64,000 nucleotides of DNA, taken from assembly GCA_942490705.1 (NCBI GenBank), contig CALNXY010000013.1:434001-498000 (forward strand), read 5' to 3'. Source of the DNA: JAGRCP01 sp942490705. GTDB lineage: Bacteria > Chloroflexota > Anaerolineae > Caldilineales > Caldilineaceae. Position numbers and translations under genes: made by a program. Positions 52,087-60,150 of this stretch are shown here, one piece after another; position 1 is the stretch's first letter; each line of letters begins with the position of its first letter. The notes under the pieces are model-generated. The model worked only from the letters and a program-made list of their open reading frames with translations, was not told the origin of the DNA and searched no databases.

Positions 52087-52980
52087 ATGAGTATAGCTGC
52101 CGCATCACCAGTCGAAGAAGTGATTCAGAGCCGTACCCGGGCCGGGCAGGTTTGGGCCATCATCCGGCGCGATCCAATGGCCATGGCGGCCTTGAGCGTG
52201 ATCACTTTTTTCGTATTCATAGCGATCTTCGCGCCAGTGGTGGCGCCCTATCCGGACCAGGGCGCGGGCAGAACGAGTGCCTCAACTGTGCTTCTCCCCC
52301 CTTCGCCCGCGCATTGGATGGGTACCGACCACCTGGGTCGGGACGTACTGAGTCGCGTCATCTATGGCAGCCGGCCGGCATTCATGGTGCCCGTGCTGGT
52401 TGTGGGATTGGCAGTGCTGATCGGCGCGCCGTTGGGCGCAATCGCTGGCTTCAAAGGGGGCTGGTTTGACGAAGTGATCATGCGGGTGACAGATCTCTTT
52501 TTGGCCTTCCCCTCCTTGCTGTTGGCCATGGCCATTACCGCAGCCCTGGGCCGCGGGTTGGAGAATGCCGCGCTGGCCCTGGTCATTTCCTGGTGGCCCT
52601 GGTATGCGCGCATCGTGCGCAGTGTGGCCCTCTCTCTCCGTCAGCAATATTTTGTGGAAGCGGCCCACTCCATGGGCGTGCGCGAGCCGGTCATTATCGC
52701 CCGGCATATCCTGCCCAATTGCACAACGCCGATTATGGTCCAAGTGACTGTGGACCTGGGCACCGTCATTCTGGCGATGGGAGGGCTGGCCTTTATTGGT
52801 TTGGGGACGCAGCCGCCCGCCGCTGATTGGGGGCTCATGATCTCTGAAGGTCGTACGTCGATTCTTCAGGCGTGGTGGATCGCCATTTTTCCCATGCTGG
52901 CCATGCTGACGCTTGTGCTCAGCTTCAATCTGTTGGGCGACACCCTGCGCGACATTTTTGACCCGAGGCACTACCGTTGA
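52087..52980 (+). CDS. ABC transporter permease (DppC type)
   Basis: The 297-residue membrane protein has the conserved N-terminal helix MAALSVITFFVFIAIFAPVVAPYP and the motif WMGTDHLGRDVLSRVIYGSR. The cytoplasmic coupling loop is EAAHSMGVREPVIIARHILPNC. GAGAGGTGAG upstream provides the ribosome site. It ends with TTGA, the first bases of which also start the next gene. Confidence 0.92.
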   Translation: MSIAAASPVEEVIQSRTRAGQVWAIIRRDPMAMAALSVITFFVFIAIFAPVVAPYPDQGAGRTSASTVLLPPSPAHWMGTDHLGRDVLSRVIYGSRPAFMVPVLVVGLAVLIGAPLGAIAGFKGGWFDEVIMRVTDLFLAFPSLLLAMAITAALGRGLENAALALVISWWPWYARIVRSVALSLRQQYFVEAAHSMGVREPVIIARHILPNCTTPIMVQVTVDLGTVILAMGGLAFIGLGTQPPAADWGLMISEGRTSILQAWWIAIFPMLAMLTLVLSFNLLGDTLRDIFDPRHYR

Positions 52981-53963
52981 GCGACTCACTGGTAAGCATG
53001 CGCAATCTGCATATTTCGTTCAAGACGGACCGGGGCGAACTCGACGCCATCAACGGGATCTCACTGGAGATCGGACGGGGCGAGATCTTTGGGCTGGTTG
53101 GCGAAACCGGCTGCGGCAAAACGGTGACCGGCTTGTCGCTTATCGACCTGTTGCCTGGCTCAGCCCATATCCGCCAGGGTGAGATCTATTTTGAAGGTGA
53201 GGATCTTCGAGCCAAATCCGAGCGAGAAATGAGCGATCTGCGCGGCCAGCGTATCTCGATGATCTTCCAAAATCCTGGAACCGCACTCAACCCGGTCTTT
53301 ACGGTTGATGAACAGATGACCCGGGTGACGCGCGAGCACCTTGGCCTCTCCAAAAAGCAATCCAGTCTGCGCGCCGGTGAGATGTTGGAAGCGGTCGGAC
53401 TAGCCGATGTCGAGCGGGTGTTGGCTGCCTATCCCCATCAACTATCGGGCGGGATGCTTCAGCGGGTAATGATTGCAATGGCCCTGCTTTGCCAGCCTGC
53501 GCTGATCATCGCTGATGAACCGACCACTGCCCTGGATGTAACGATTCAGGCCCAGATTTTGGCCCTCTTGCGTAATCTGCGGGAAGAATTTGGCGTATCG
53601 ATTCTGCTCATTACGCATGACCTCGGCGTCGTGGCGCACACCTGTGACCGCGTAGCCGTGCTCTACGCCGGTCGCGTCGCCGAGACCGGTCGTGTCCAGG
53701 AGATCTTTGCGGCGCCCCACCACCCATACACCAAGGGGCTGTTGGCGGCGATTCCAACCACCGCCCAACGTGGCAGCGAACTGGTGGCGATTCCTGGCAG
53801 TGTACCGGCAAATCCCGGCGCTGTGGTCGGCTGTGCCTTTGCGCCGCGGTGTCGCTATGTCTTTGATCGTTGTCATACTGCGGCGCCTGAGTTGCGTATT
53901 GTCGGCGCCGGGCGCCAGCAGAGCGCCTGCTTTCTGGATGCAATCCCGGAGGCTGAGCGATGA
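52977..53963 (+). CDS. ABC transporter ATP-binding protein (DppD type)
   Basis: The 328-residue ATPase has Walker A GETGCGKT, signature LSGGMLQRVMIAMAL and Walker B LIIADEPTTALD. The extended C-terminus has the CxxxC-like cysteines typical of DppD/OppD (GCAFAPRCRYVFDRC). Its TTG start overlaps the DppC stop by four bases and GAGG lies upstream; ATG 52998 is an alternative. It heterodimerises with DppF. Confidence 0.9.
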   Translation: MSDSLVSMRNLHISFKTDRGELDAINGISLEIGRGEIFGLVGETGCGKTVTGLSLIDLLPGSAHIRQGEIYFEGEDLRAKSEREMSDLRGQRISMIFQNPGTALNPVFTVDEQMTRVTREHLGLSKKQSSLRAGEMLEAVGLADVERVLAAYPHQLSGGMLQRVMIAMALLCQPALIIADEPTTALDVTIQAQILALLRNLREEFGVSILLITHDLGVVAHTCDRVAVLYAGRVAETGRVQEIFAAPHHPYTKGLLAAIPTTAQRGSELVAIPGSVPANPGAVVGCAFAPRCRYVFDRCHTAAPELRIVGAGRQQSACFLDAIPEAER

Positions 53964-54976
53964 CCGCGTCCAACCGTACGCCGGCCATGCCGCTGGTAGC
54001 GGCTCAAGGCCTCAAGAAGCGCTTTCAATTGCCGGGTGGCTGGCTTACGGGGCAGCGCCAATACGTTCACGCCGTTGATGGGGTCGATCTACAAATCAAC
54101 CAGGGAGATGCGCTTGGGGTTGTCGGCGAGTCGGGTTGTGGCAAGACGACGTTGGGCCGGCTGATCCTGCATCTGATCGAACCGACGGAAGGCGAAATCT
54201 ATTTCCGTGGCGAGCCCACAACGCATTTGCGGCGCAGCGAAATGTTGCCCCTACGCCGTCATATGCAGGCGGTTTTTCAGAATCCGCAGCAATCGCTCAA
54301 TCCGCGCATGAAGGTTTCGGGCATTGTTGCCGAACCCTTACGCGCCCAAAAAGCAGTCGGCCCTGAAGGTGTGCAGGCGCAAGTAATTGAACTACTGGAA
54401 CAGGTCGGTCTGGGCGCGCAGCACTTGGATCGTTATCCCCATGAGCTGTCTGGCGGGCAGTGCCAACGCGTGGCCATTGCCCGGGCTCTGGCTTTGGAAC
54501 CGGAATTGCTGGTGCTGGACGAACCGACCTCCGCGCTCGATGTATCGGTGCAAGCCCAGATTCTGAACCTGCTCAACGATCTGAAAGCAGAACTGGGGCT
54601 TACGTATCTGTTCATTTCACATGATTTGGGCGTGGTGGAATATCTCTGCGATCACATTGCGGTGATGTATTTGGGACTGGTAGTGGAGAGTGGTCCGAGC
54701 GCGGCCGTCTTTGCGCAACCGCTCCATCCATACACGCAGGCGTTGCTGGGCGCTGTGCCCGAACCGACTGTTGCCGGTCAGCAGGAGTTGACCGTGCTGG
54801 AAGGAAATGTTCCCAGCCCAATCGATCCGCCGGCCGGGTGCCGTTTTCATACGCGCTGTCCCCTGGTCATGGAACGCTGCAAGCATGAGATTCCGCTGTT
54901 GCGTGATGCCGTCGGTGGACGTCAAGTTGCCTGCCATCTTTTGGATGTTGCGAGTCTGGAGAGTGAAGAGGAATGA
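53960..54976 (+). CDS. ABC transporter ATP-binding protein (DppF type)
   Basis: The 338-residue protein has Walker A GESGCGKTTLG, signature LSGGQCQRVAIARAL, Walker B LLVLDEPTSALDV and the H-loop ISHDLGVVEY. The C-terminal oligopeptide-binding region has a cysteine set (GCRFHTRCPLVMERC) shared with its partner. The ATG start overlaps the preceding stop by four bases, and its own stop overlaps the following ATG by four bases; the operon is translationally coupled. Confidence 0.92.
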   Translation: MTASNRTPAMPLVAAQGLKKRFQLPGGWLTGQRQYVHAVDGVDLQINQGDALGVVGESGCGKTTLGRLILHLIEPTEGEIYFRGEPTTHLRRSEMLPLRRHMQAVFQNPQQSLNPRMKVSGIVAEPLRAQKAVGPEGVQAQVIELLEQVGLGAQHLDRYPHELSGGQCQRVAIARALALEPELLVLDEPTSALDVSVQAQILNLLNDLKAELGLTYLFISHDLGVVEYLCDHIAVMYLGLVVESGPSAAVFAQPLHPYTQALLGAVPEPTVAGQQELTVLEGNVPSPIDPPAGCRFHTRCPLVMERCKHEIPLLRDAVGGRQVACHLLDVASLESEEE

Positions 54977-55905
54977 CGCGTTATTTTGGCATTGCTGGCA
55001 TTCAGATGGCTGTCGAGCCCTGGGACGCAAACGCCACCGTAGATAAAATGCATGCGGTTGCTAACCAAGTCCGCTTTAATTTTCCGTGGGTCGATATGCT
55101 GATTTTTCATGAGTTGGTCGTACCGGGCCTTGTGCAATTTGTAGGAACTGAGCGCTCCGATACGTGGCGTCAGGATGCACAGACAATTCCCGGCCTGCTG
55201 ACCGACAGATTGTGCGAAATTGCCCGACAGACACGCAAATGGCTTGTGCCCGGTTCCATGTACGAAGTGGACGGTGACCACCTTTACAATACAGCACTCG
55301 TCATTTCGCCGGACGGCGAGATCATCACCAAGTATCGCAAGATGTTTCCCTGGCTGCCTTACGAAGCGGGTACGACCGCGGGGGACACATTCTGCGTCTT
55401 CGACATACCCGATGTGGGGCGTTTTGGTCTCTGTATTTGCTACGATACCTGGTTTCCCGAGACGGTGCGCAATCTGGCCTGGATGGGCGCCGAAGTCATC
55501 ATTCACCCCACCATGACGCCGACTTCCGACCGCAATCTGGAACTGGTCCTCAACCAGGCCAACGCAATCTCAAACCAATGCTACTTTGTTGATGTCAACG
55601 GCATCGGTCCGTGGGGGGGCGGGCGTTCCATGATCGTTGATCCGGACGGCCGGATTTTGCAGCAGGTCGGCGAACGGGAGACGATCATGACAGAGATTCT
55701 GGATCTTGATAACGTACGCAAGGCCCGGGAATATGGCAGTCTTGGCCTGTGCCAGTTGTGGAAGCAGCTACGCGACACGCCAGTTGGCTTGCCAATGTAT
55801 GACGGTAATCTCACGGACGGTCCCATCTTTCGCGACTTGGGCGACCTGCGTCTGGCGCGCTCGCTCCGACCTTATCCCGATGAACCGGCGCCTGCCGCTG
55901 ATTGA
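54973..55905 (+). CDS. Nitrilase-superfamily carbon-nitrogen hydrolase
   Basis: The 310-residue protein has the Glu-Lys-Cys triad of the nitrilase fold: Glu in LIFHELVVPG, Lys in ITKYRKMFPW and Cys in ICYDTWFPE. The second Glu segment and the HPTMTPTSD loop resemble formamidase/acylamide amidohydrolases. It hydrolyses an amide or nitrile bond in the cytoplasm. It is the last gene of the ABC operon, translationally coupled to the preceding ATPase, which suggests that it cleaves the imported compound. Confidence 0.9.
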   Translation: MTRYFGIAGIQMAVEPWDANATVDKMHAVANQVRFNFPWVDMLIFHELVVPGLVQFVGTERSDTWRQDAQTIPGLLTDRLCEIARQTRKWLVPGSMYEVDGDHLYNTALVISPDGEIITKYRKMFPWLPYEAGTTAGDTFCVFDIPDVGRFGLCICYDTWFPETVRNLAWMGAEVIIHPTMTPTSDRNLELVLNQANAISNQCYFVDVNGIGPWGGGRSMIVDPDGRILQQVGERETIMTEILDLDNVRKAREYGSLGLCQLWKQLRDTPVGLPMYDGNLTDGPIFRDLGDLRLARSLRPYPDEPAPAAD

Positions 55906-56016
55906 TCTGCTTTCCGCATCAAGCGAGAGTGCAACCGACTCGCGGTGCATGGCGCACGATGCCCTCGTTTTTGCATTCCTCGTCCGGCTGCGCCAGGCAA
56001 AATTGTCAAGTCCTAT

Positions 56017-56064
56017 AAATAGAGGAAGCGGGAGCGCATCTAATGGCTCCCGCTTTCTCTATTT
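56017..56064. terminator. Bidirectional terminator between convergent genes
   Basis: A 19-bp stem with one mismatch (56017-56035 with 56046-56064), 10-base loop, AAAT/ATTT ends. It lies after the nitrilase gene and before the end of the CLCA-like gene. Confidence 0.82.
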
Positions 56065-56075
56065 ACGGCCTATCC

Positions 56076-56113
56076 CGATTGTGCGCCGCGCAGCCGATTG
56101 TGCGCCGCGCAGC
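56076..56113. repeat. Tandem direct repeat, 2 x 19 bp
   Basis: The unit CGATTGTGCGCCGCGCAGC occurs twice (56076-56094 and 56095-56113) just outside the stop codon of the CLCA-like gene. Confidence 0.75.
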
Positions 56114-56116
56114 CAA

Positions 56117-59100
56117 TCAGCGCGTGATGACCGGGAGGAAGATGCGCACGTCATCTTCCGGCGGCAACACGTTGGGATCCTCTTCATCCGGCAACGGCGG
56201 GCCGAAACTCAGGCTGTATCCGCCTCCGACAGCGCCGCCGTCGGTGTGACGTACCGTGATAGAGGCTGCTTCACCCGCGCCCAGCTCCACTAGCTCTGTC
56301 CAGTAGGCGTCAAGTGCCAGCGCCCCGGTGCTGTACTCCTCCACACCTGCGTTCGTCGTTATGCGCACGACTGCATCCATACCGGCGGTGAAGTTGCCCA
56401 TGCGCACGGTAAACGCCGTACGTTCTGCGCCTGCGGCAACGACGGCAATGCCCTCTGCCTTGGGGTCGTTATCCGCTGGAACAGGCGAGTAGACCTCAAA
56501 TGCGTCGACGTCGCCTGCCGGATCGATGCGTCCAGGCGCATCCGTGTTGTCGGCGAGGAGAACGGTGGCAGTCGCCTCGTCATTGCCATGATCGTCGCTT
56601 GCGTTGCCGGTGACCAACACTTCGACATGGGCAAAGCGGTCAAAGTCATCCGGAACCGGTCGGATGTTGGGGTCGGTCACATCCATCATGCCGGTCTGCG
56701 TGAAGAATGCCTCGTCATCGATGTTGTCGAAGACGACCGTGGCATAGTAGGTGCCGGGAAGATCATAGGGCATGATGGCCGAATAGATGCCGTCATCGGC
56801 CAACTCGTCCGGTGCGATGCCATCATCCAAGAGGATGAAATCTGTGAATTCACCGTACGGGTCCTCCACCCATGCTTCGGCGTAGGCGCCGGCGATTGCA
56901 TCGCCCTGACTCAGCCTGCCCTGGAGAACGACCTGCGCCGGCGCTTCGATGACCGGCCCCCCCCGTGAATTGAGCGTAGCGACATAGGTCATGCCGTCGT
57001 CGTCATAGCCCGTGGCCCAGTACTCGACCACAACCGGCGTATCCACGGCTTCGATCACCAGTTCCCATGTGCCGTCTGCGGGGTCTTCAACGTTGAAGTA
57101 ACAGAGCGACTCGACGCCATCATATTCACAGCTGGGCGCCCCGGCGTCCGCTCCTTCCGGATCGTAGAGATAGGCTTCGGCAGCGGCCACGACATCATCA
57201 TAGAAAACCGCCACTTCAAGCGCATCCAGCGTAGCATCTACATAGATGGGTACATCGAACGGGTCGCCAGACTCGACCAGCAGCCCATAGTCAGTGCCGA
57301 GATCTACGTCGACCGCTACTGAATATGCCTGGTCGGCTGTATCCAGCGCCTTGTAGAGCGTGGCCGTCCCGACCGGCCCGGCTGCGCCCGCCGCGACCAG
57401 GCCGGGGATATTGATGCTGGCCGGTCCGACTGTTTGATAGGTCCCGCTCGTCGCTGTCGCCGTCCCGCGCATGAGCTCCATAGAGTTTGTATAGAGATCG
57501 TTGGGCTTGCCGTTGGCCGAGTAGTTGAAGATCGAGAGAGGAATGCCAGCGTCACGGTGATCCGTCTGGATCTTCTGGAAGATGAACGGCTCAGTCTGAT
57601 CGGTGAAGGTGCCGTCGATGATGACGTAGACGCCCCGATCAATGATGAAGCCATTGGTTGCAACTTGCTGCAGAGCCTCGCGCGCCAACTGGTCGGCGAC
57701 GTCAACACGACGATCATTGATGCCTGCCTTCGGCTGCAGCGTGTCGATCTGCGCTTTGATCTGGGCTTTCGTGGCATCATTTTCGATGCGCGTGATCGGC
57801 TGCACCACGGCGTGGGTGTCGGCAAAGCTAATGATGCCGACCTGATCGCCGACGTTGGTGCGATCGATGTAATTCTTGAGGGCAACCTTGGCGCTTTCGA
57901 GCTTGTTCTCATTTCCCATATCGGCCGTCACGTCGACGAGAAATACCCGATGTTTGCCCGTCGCGGCATTGGCATCGACCCAGTTGAACCGGAGTGCGTC
58001 GCGCGCCTGATCACGATTGGCGGGGAGCTCTACAGAGGGATCCTGACCGGCGGCGGGTGCGACCTGAGCCAATTCGGGCCAGTGGATGCGGCTGCCCCGA
58101 ATCGCCTGGGGGTCATTGGCCGGCGAACGGGCAATTGTCTCCCAGCCGCTGGCGCCATAGCTGCGATAGTTGGCCGTGCTGGTTCGCCCCGCTTGCGCGG
58201 TCGATTTGGGCGTCGAGAAGTTGTATAGATTGAAGACAAGCTCCGGTCCAGCCGCACACATCACAGAGCAAGGCGTTGGCGGCGTGTCGCCAAGCTGCGG
58301 CGAACCGATATCGGTGCTGGTCGTGCTGCCCGCGTACTCGTCCAACATGCCGTAGAAATAGTGCCCCCATTCGTGGGCAAAGGTCGCAACAAAGGTCGGC
58401 CATGTGTTTTGATCGGCAATGTTCGTCTGCTGATCGAAAATGGCGTCGCCCATGAAGACCGTGCCGCGCCCTTTGCCATAGCCGTTGAGGGTCGCCCGCG
58501 GCTGCTGCTCAAACTGAACCCAGCGAACATCGGCGCGGTCGGAGAAACGGCCACTGTCGTAGATCGTGATGTTGCGCACCTTGTGCAGCCCATTGGAGAC
58601 TTCGTAGAGCGAGTCGGCAAAGAGGCTGAAGAGGCTTTCATAGCGTTGGCGTTCGGCTGCATCAGTCACCGGCTTGTAGAGGGAGATGGTCATGTCAATG
58701 AGCTTGACATTGTCCGGCTGCGGTACGGGGGGCGTTACGGGCGGCGGCGCAGGCGGCTCTGGTTGCGGATTCGGGAGCGGCGGCGGCGCAACCGGGCCCT
58801 CTTCCGGGCGGGCAAGTTCCTGGATTTGGCCATCCGTCAGGGCGCGATTATAGACGCGGGCGTCGTCAAGCAGTCCGCTCCACGGACTGATGTTATTGAT
58901 TTCGAAACCCAAGACGACGCCCTGCCCATTGCCCGGAGGCGGCGCTTGATTGGCGGCGACGGCCGTACCATTGACGTAGAGGCGGTTTTCCGTGCCCGTC
59001 CAGGTGTAGGCCACGTGCGTCCACGTACCCGCGGGAATCGTACCCCCAAAGATGACCGGATAGAGGGTCAGCGAACCGCCGGACGTGACGCCAAACCAGG

Positions 59101-59500
59101 GCGCGTCATCGCCGAATTCAAAGACCGTGCGCCAGTCGTTCCAATCCGTACCGTTGACCCAGGCGGCCAACGTATAGGCGCCGGTCGGCGCATTCACGTT
59201 GGCGCTAATGCGGTCGTCAACACCGTCAAACTGGGCCGCCTGGCCAATGCGTCCGGCAGCGCCGGCGGTAGGGCAGGAGGCGCCCGTACAGGTCGCATTC
59301 TGGTTCCCGCTGCTGTCGACAAAGGTCGTCGCGCCGGCCGCTTCATCAAACTTCAGCCAGAAATCCGGTCCATCCGCGGCCTGGGCCTGGGCCATCTGCG
59401 GCGTGCCGGCCAAGCCGATGAGCAAGATCAAGACAAGCATAAGTACTCTTTGCGACATCATTCGGATTCGTCGCGATCGACGAACAGAGATTGGTTGCAT
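56117..59500 (-). CDS. Secreted CLCA-like protein: LamG, HExxH metalloprotease, VWA and C-terminal beta domains
   Basis: The 1127-residue protein has a signal peptide (VLMLVLILLIGLAGTPQMAQA), a LamG/concanavalin-like domain (about 45-230), a Pro-rich linker, then a domain with HEWGHYFYGMLDEY near residue 376. This matches HExxHxxxGxxDE, the zincin motif of the CLCA family. A von Willebrand A-like domain follows (VFLVDVTADMGNENKLESAK, a variant DxTxD MIDAS), then beta-sandwich domains, including a pre-peptidase-like region (TDAPGRIDPAGDVDAFEVYSP) and a final FLPVITR typical of secreted proteins here. CLCA proteins self-cleave. The start at ATG 59500 precedes the signal; the ORF extends to 59620 with no support. 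Confidence 0.85.
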   Translation of the reverse strand: MQPISVRRSRRIRMMSQRVLMLVLILLIGLAGTPQMAQAQAADGPDFWLKFDEAAGATTFVDSSGNQNATCTGASCPTAGAAGRIGQAAQFDGVDDRISANVNAPTGAYTLAAWVNGTDWNDWRTVFEFGDDAPWFGVTSGGSLTLYPVIFGGTIPAGTWTHVAYTWTGTENRLYVNGTAVAANQAPPPGNGQGVVLGFEINNISPWSGLLDDARVYNRALTDGQIQELARPEEGPVAPPPLPNPQPEPPAPPPVTPPVPQPDNVKLIDMTISLYKPVTDAAERQRYESLFSLFADSLYEVSNGLHKVRNITIYDSGRFSDRADVRWVQFEQQPRATLNGYGKGRGTVFMGDAIFDQQTNIADQNTWPTFVATFAHEWGHYFYGMLDEYAGSTTSTDIGSPQLGDTPPTPCSVMCAAGPELVFNLYNFSTPKSTAQAGRTSTANYRSYGASGWETIARSPANDPQAIRGSRIHWPELAQVAPAAGQDPSVELPANRDQARDALRFNWVDANAATGKHRVFLVDVTADMGNENKLESAKVALKNYIDRTNVGDQVGIISFADTHAVVQPITRIENDATKAQIKAQIDTLQPKAGINDRRVDVADQLAREALQQVATNGFIIDRGVYVIIDGTFTDQTEPFIFQKIQTDHRDAGIPLSIFNYSANGKPNDLYTNSMELMRGTATATSGTYQTVGPASINIPGLVAAGAAGPVGTATLYKALDTADQAYSVAVDVDLGTDYGLLVESGDPFDVPIYVDATLDALEVAVFYDDVVAAAEAYLYDPEGADAGAPSCEYDGVESLCYFNVEDPADGTWELVIEAVDTPVVVEYWATGYDDDGMTYVATLNSRGGPVIEAPAQVVLQGRLSQGDAIAGAYAEAWVEDPYGEFTDFILLDDGIAPDELADDGIYSAIMPYDLPGTYYATVVFDNIDDEAFFTQTGMMDVTDPNIRPVPDDFDRFAHVEVLVTGNASDDHGNDEATATVLLADNTDAPGRIDPAGDVDAFEVYSPVPADNDPKAEGIAVVAAGAERTAFTVRMGNFTAGMDAVVRITTNAGVEEYSTGALALDAYWTELVELGAGEAASITVRHTDGGAVGGGYSLSFGPPLPDEEDPNVLPPEDDVRIFLPVITR

Positions 59501-60150
59501 AACGAACTCGCTTTCAGTGGTGCTAGACAGATCGATGAATGCGCAACATAGGTCTGCGCCCTGGGTGGCGCGGAATGGCTCCTTTCGCTTCGGTTCGACT
59601 GTAATGGAGATTATCGCCACCGCTCATTCTGCGTCACTAGTGGCTTGGCGACTATACCGTAAAAACGTCGCGATGGCGTCGCGTCGCCATAAACCCGCTG
59701 TTCAATCCACGTCGGGCCGCGGCACGCTGGTCTGCTTTGCAACTGGGAACGGATGAGGGAGAAAGGCAAGTCTAGCACAGTCAAGAACGGGGCGCAATCG
59801 GTTTTTCGGGATCGCCCAGGGGTATTGGATTTATCGATGATGGACCGCGGATCAACACTGATCCGCGGCCCATGCTACTCATAATGCAAATTCCTACAGG
59901 ATCGCGATAGGTCCAAAGTTGAGTAGACTAGGCTCTGTTGACATTTCGAAATCCACCGACTTTGCGCCTGGCACGTCCCCGGCACGGGCGGCAGAATATC
60001 CGATTGGCAGACTTGTAGGCGCCCGTGCCGGGGACGTTACGATTAAATGTCAACGGGACCTAGACGATTGGGCCGCAAGGAGAAATGGGGGACGCCGTAT
60101 GCAGGATCATGACAACCCGGCTATACGGCGACTAATGTCTGTTTAGCCCA
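59501..60150. other. 650-bp intergenic region with inverted-repeat element
   Basis: No gene is seen. It contains a hairpin at 59845-59868 (10-bp stem, 4-base loop) and an inverted-repeat element at 59931-60060. The rest is unremarkable. Confidence 0.6.
59931..60060. mobile_element. Candidate MITE with terminal inverted repeats and TA duplication
   Basis: The ends GGCTCTGTTGACATTTCG and, on the other strand, GGTCCCGTTGACATTTAATC share GTTGACATTT; internal arms of 18 bp (59973-59990 and 60020-60037) are perfect complements. TA lies on both sides (CTAG at each junction). No coding capacity. The features fit an IS5- or IS630-derived miniature element. Confidence 0.5.

Noticed and set aside
58361..59551. 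396-codon plus-strand ORF inside the CLCA-like gene
   Set aside because: Antisense of LamG and linker regions with no domain signal.
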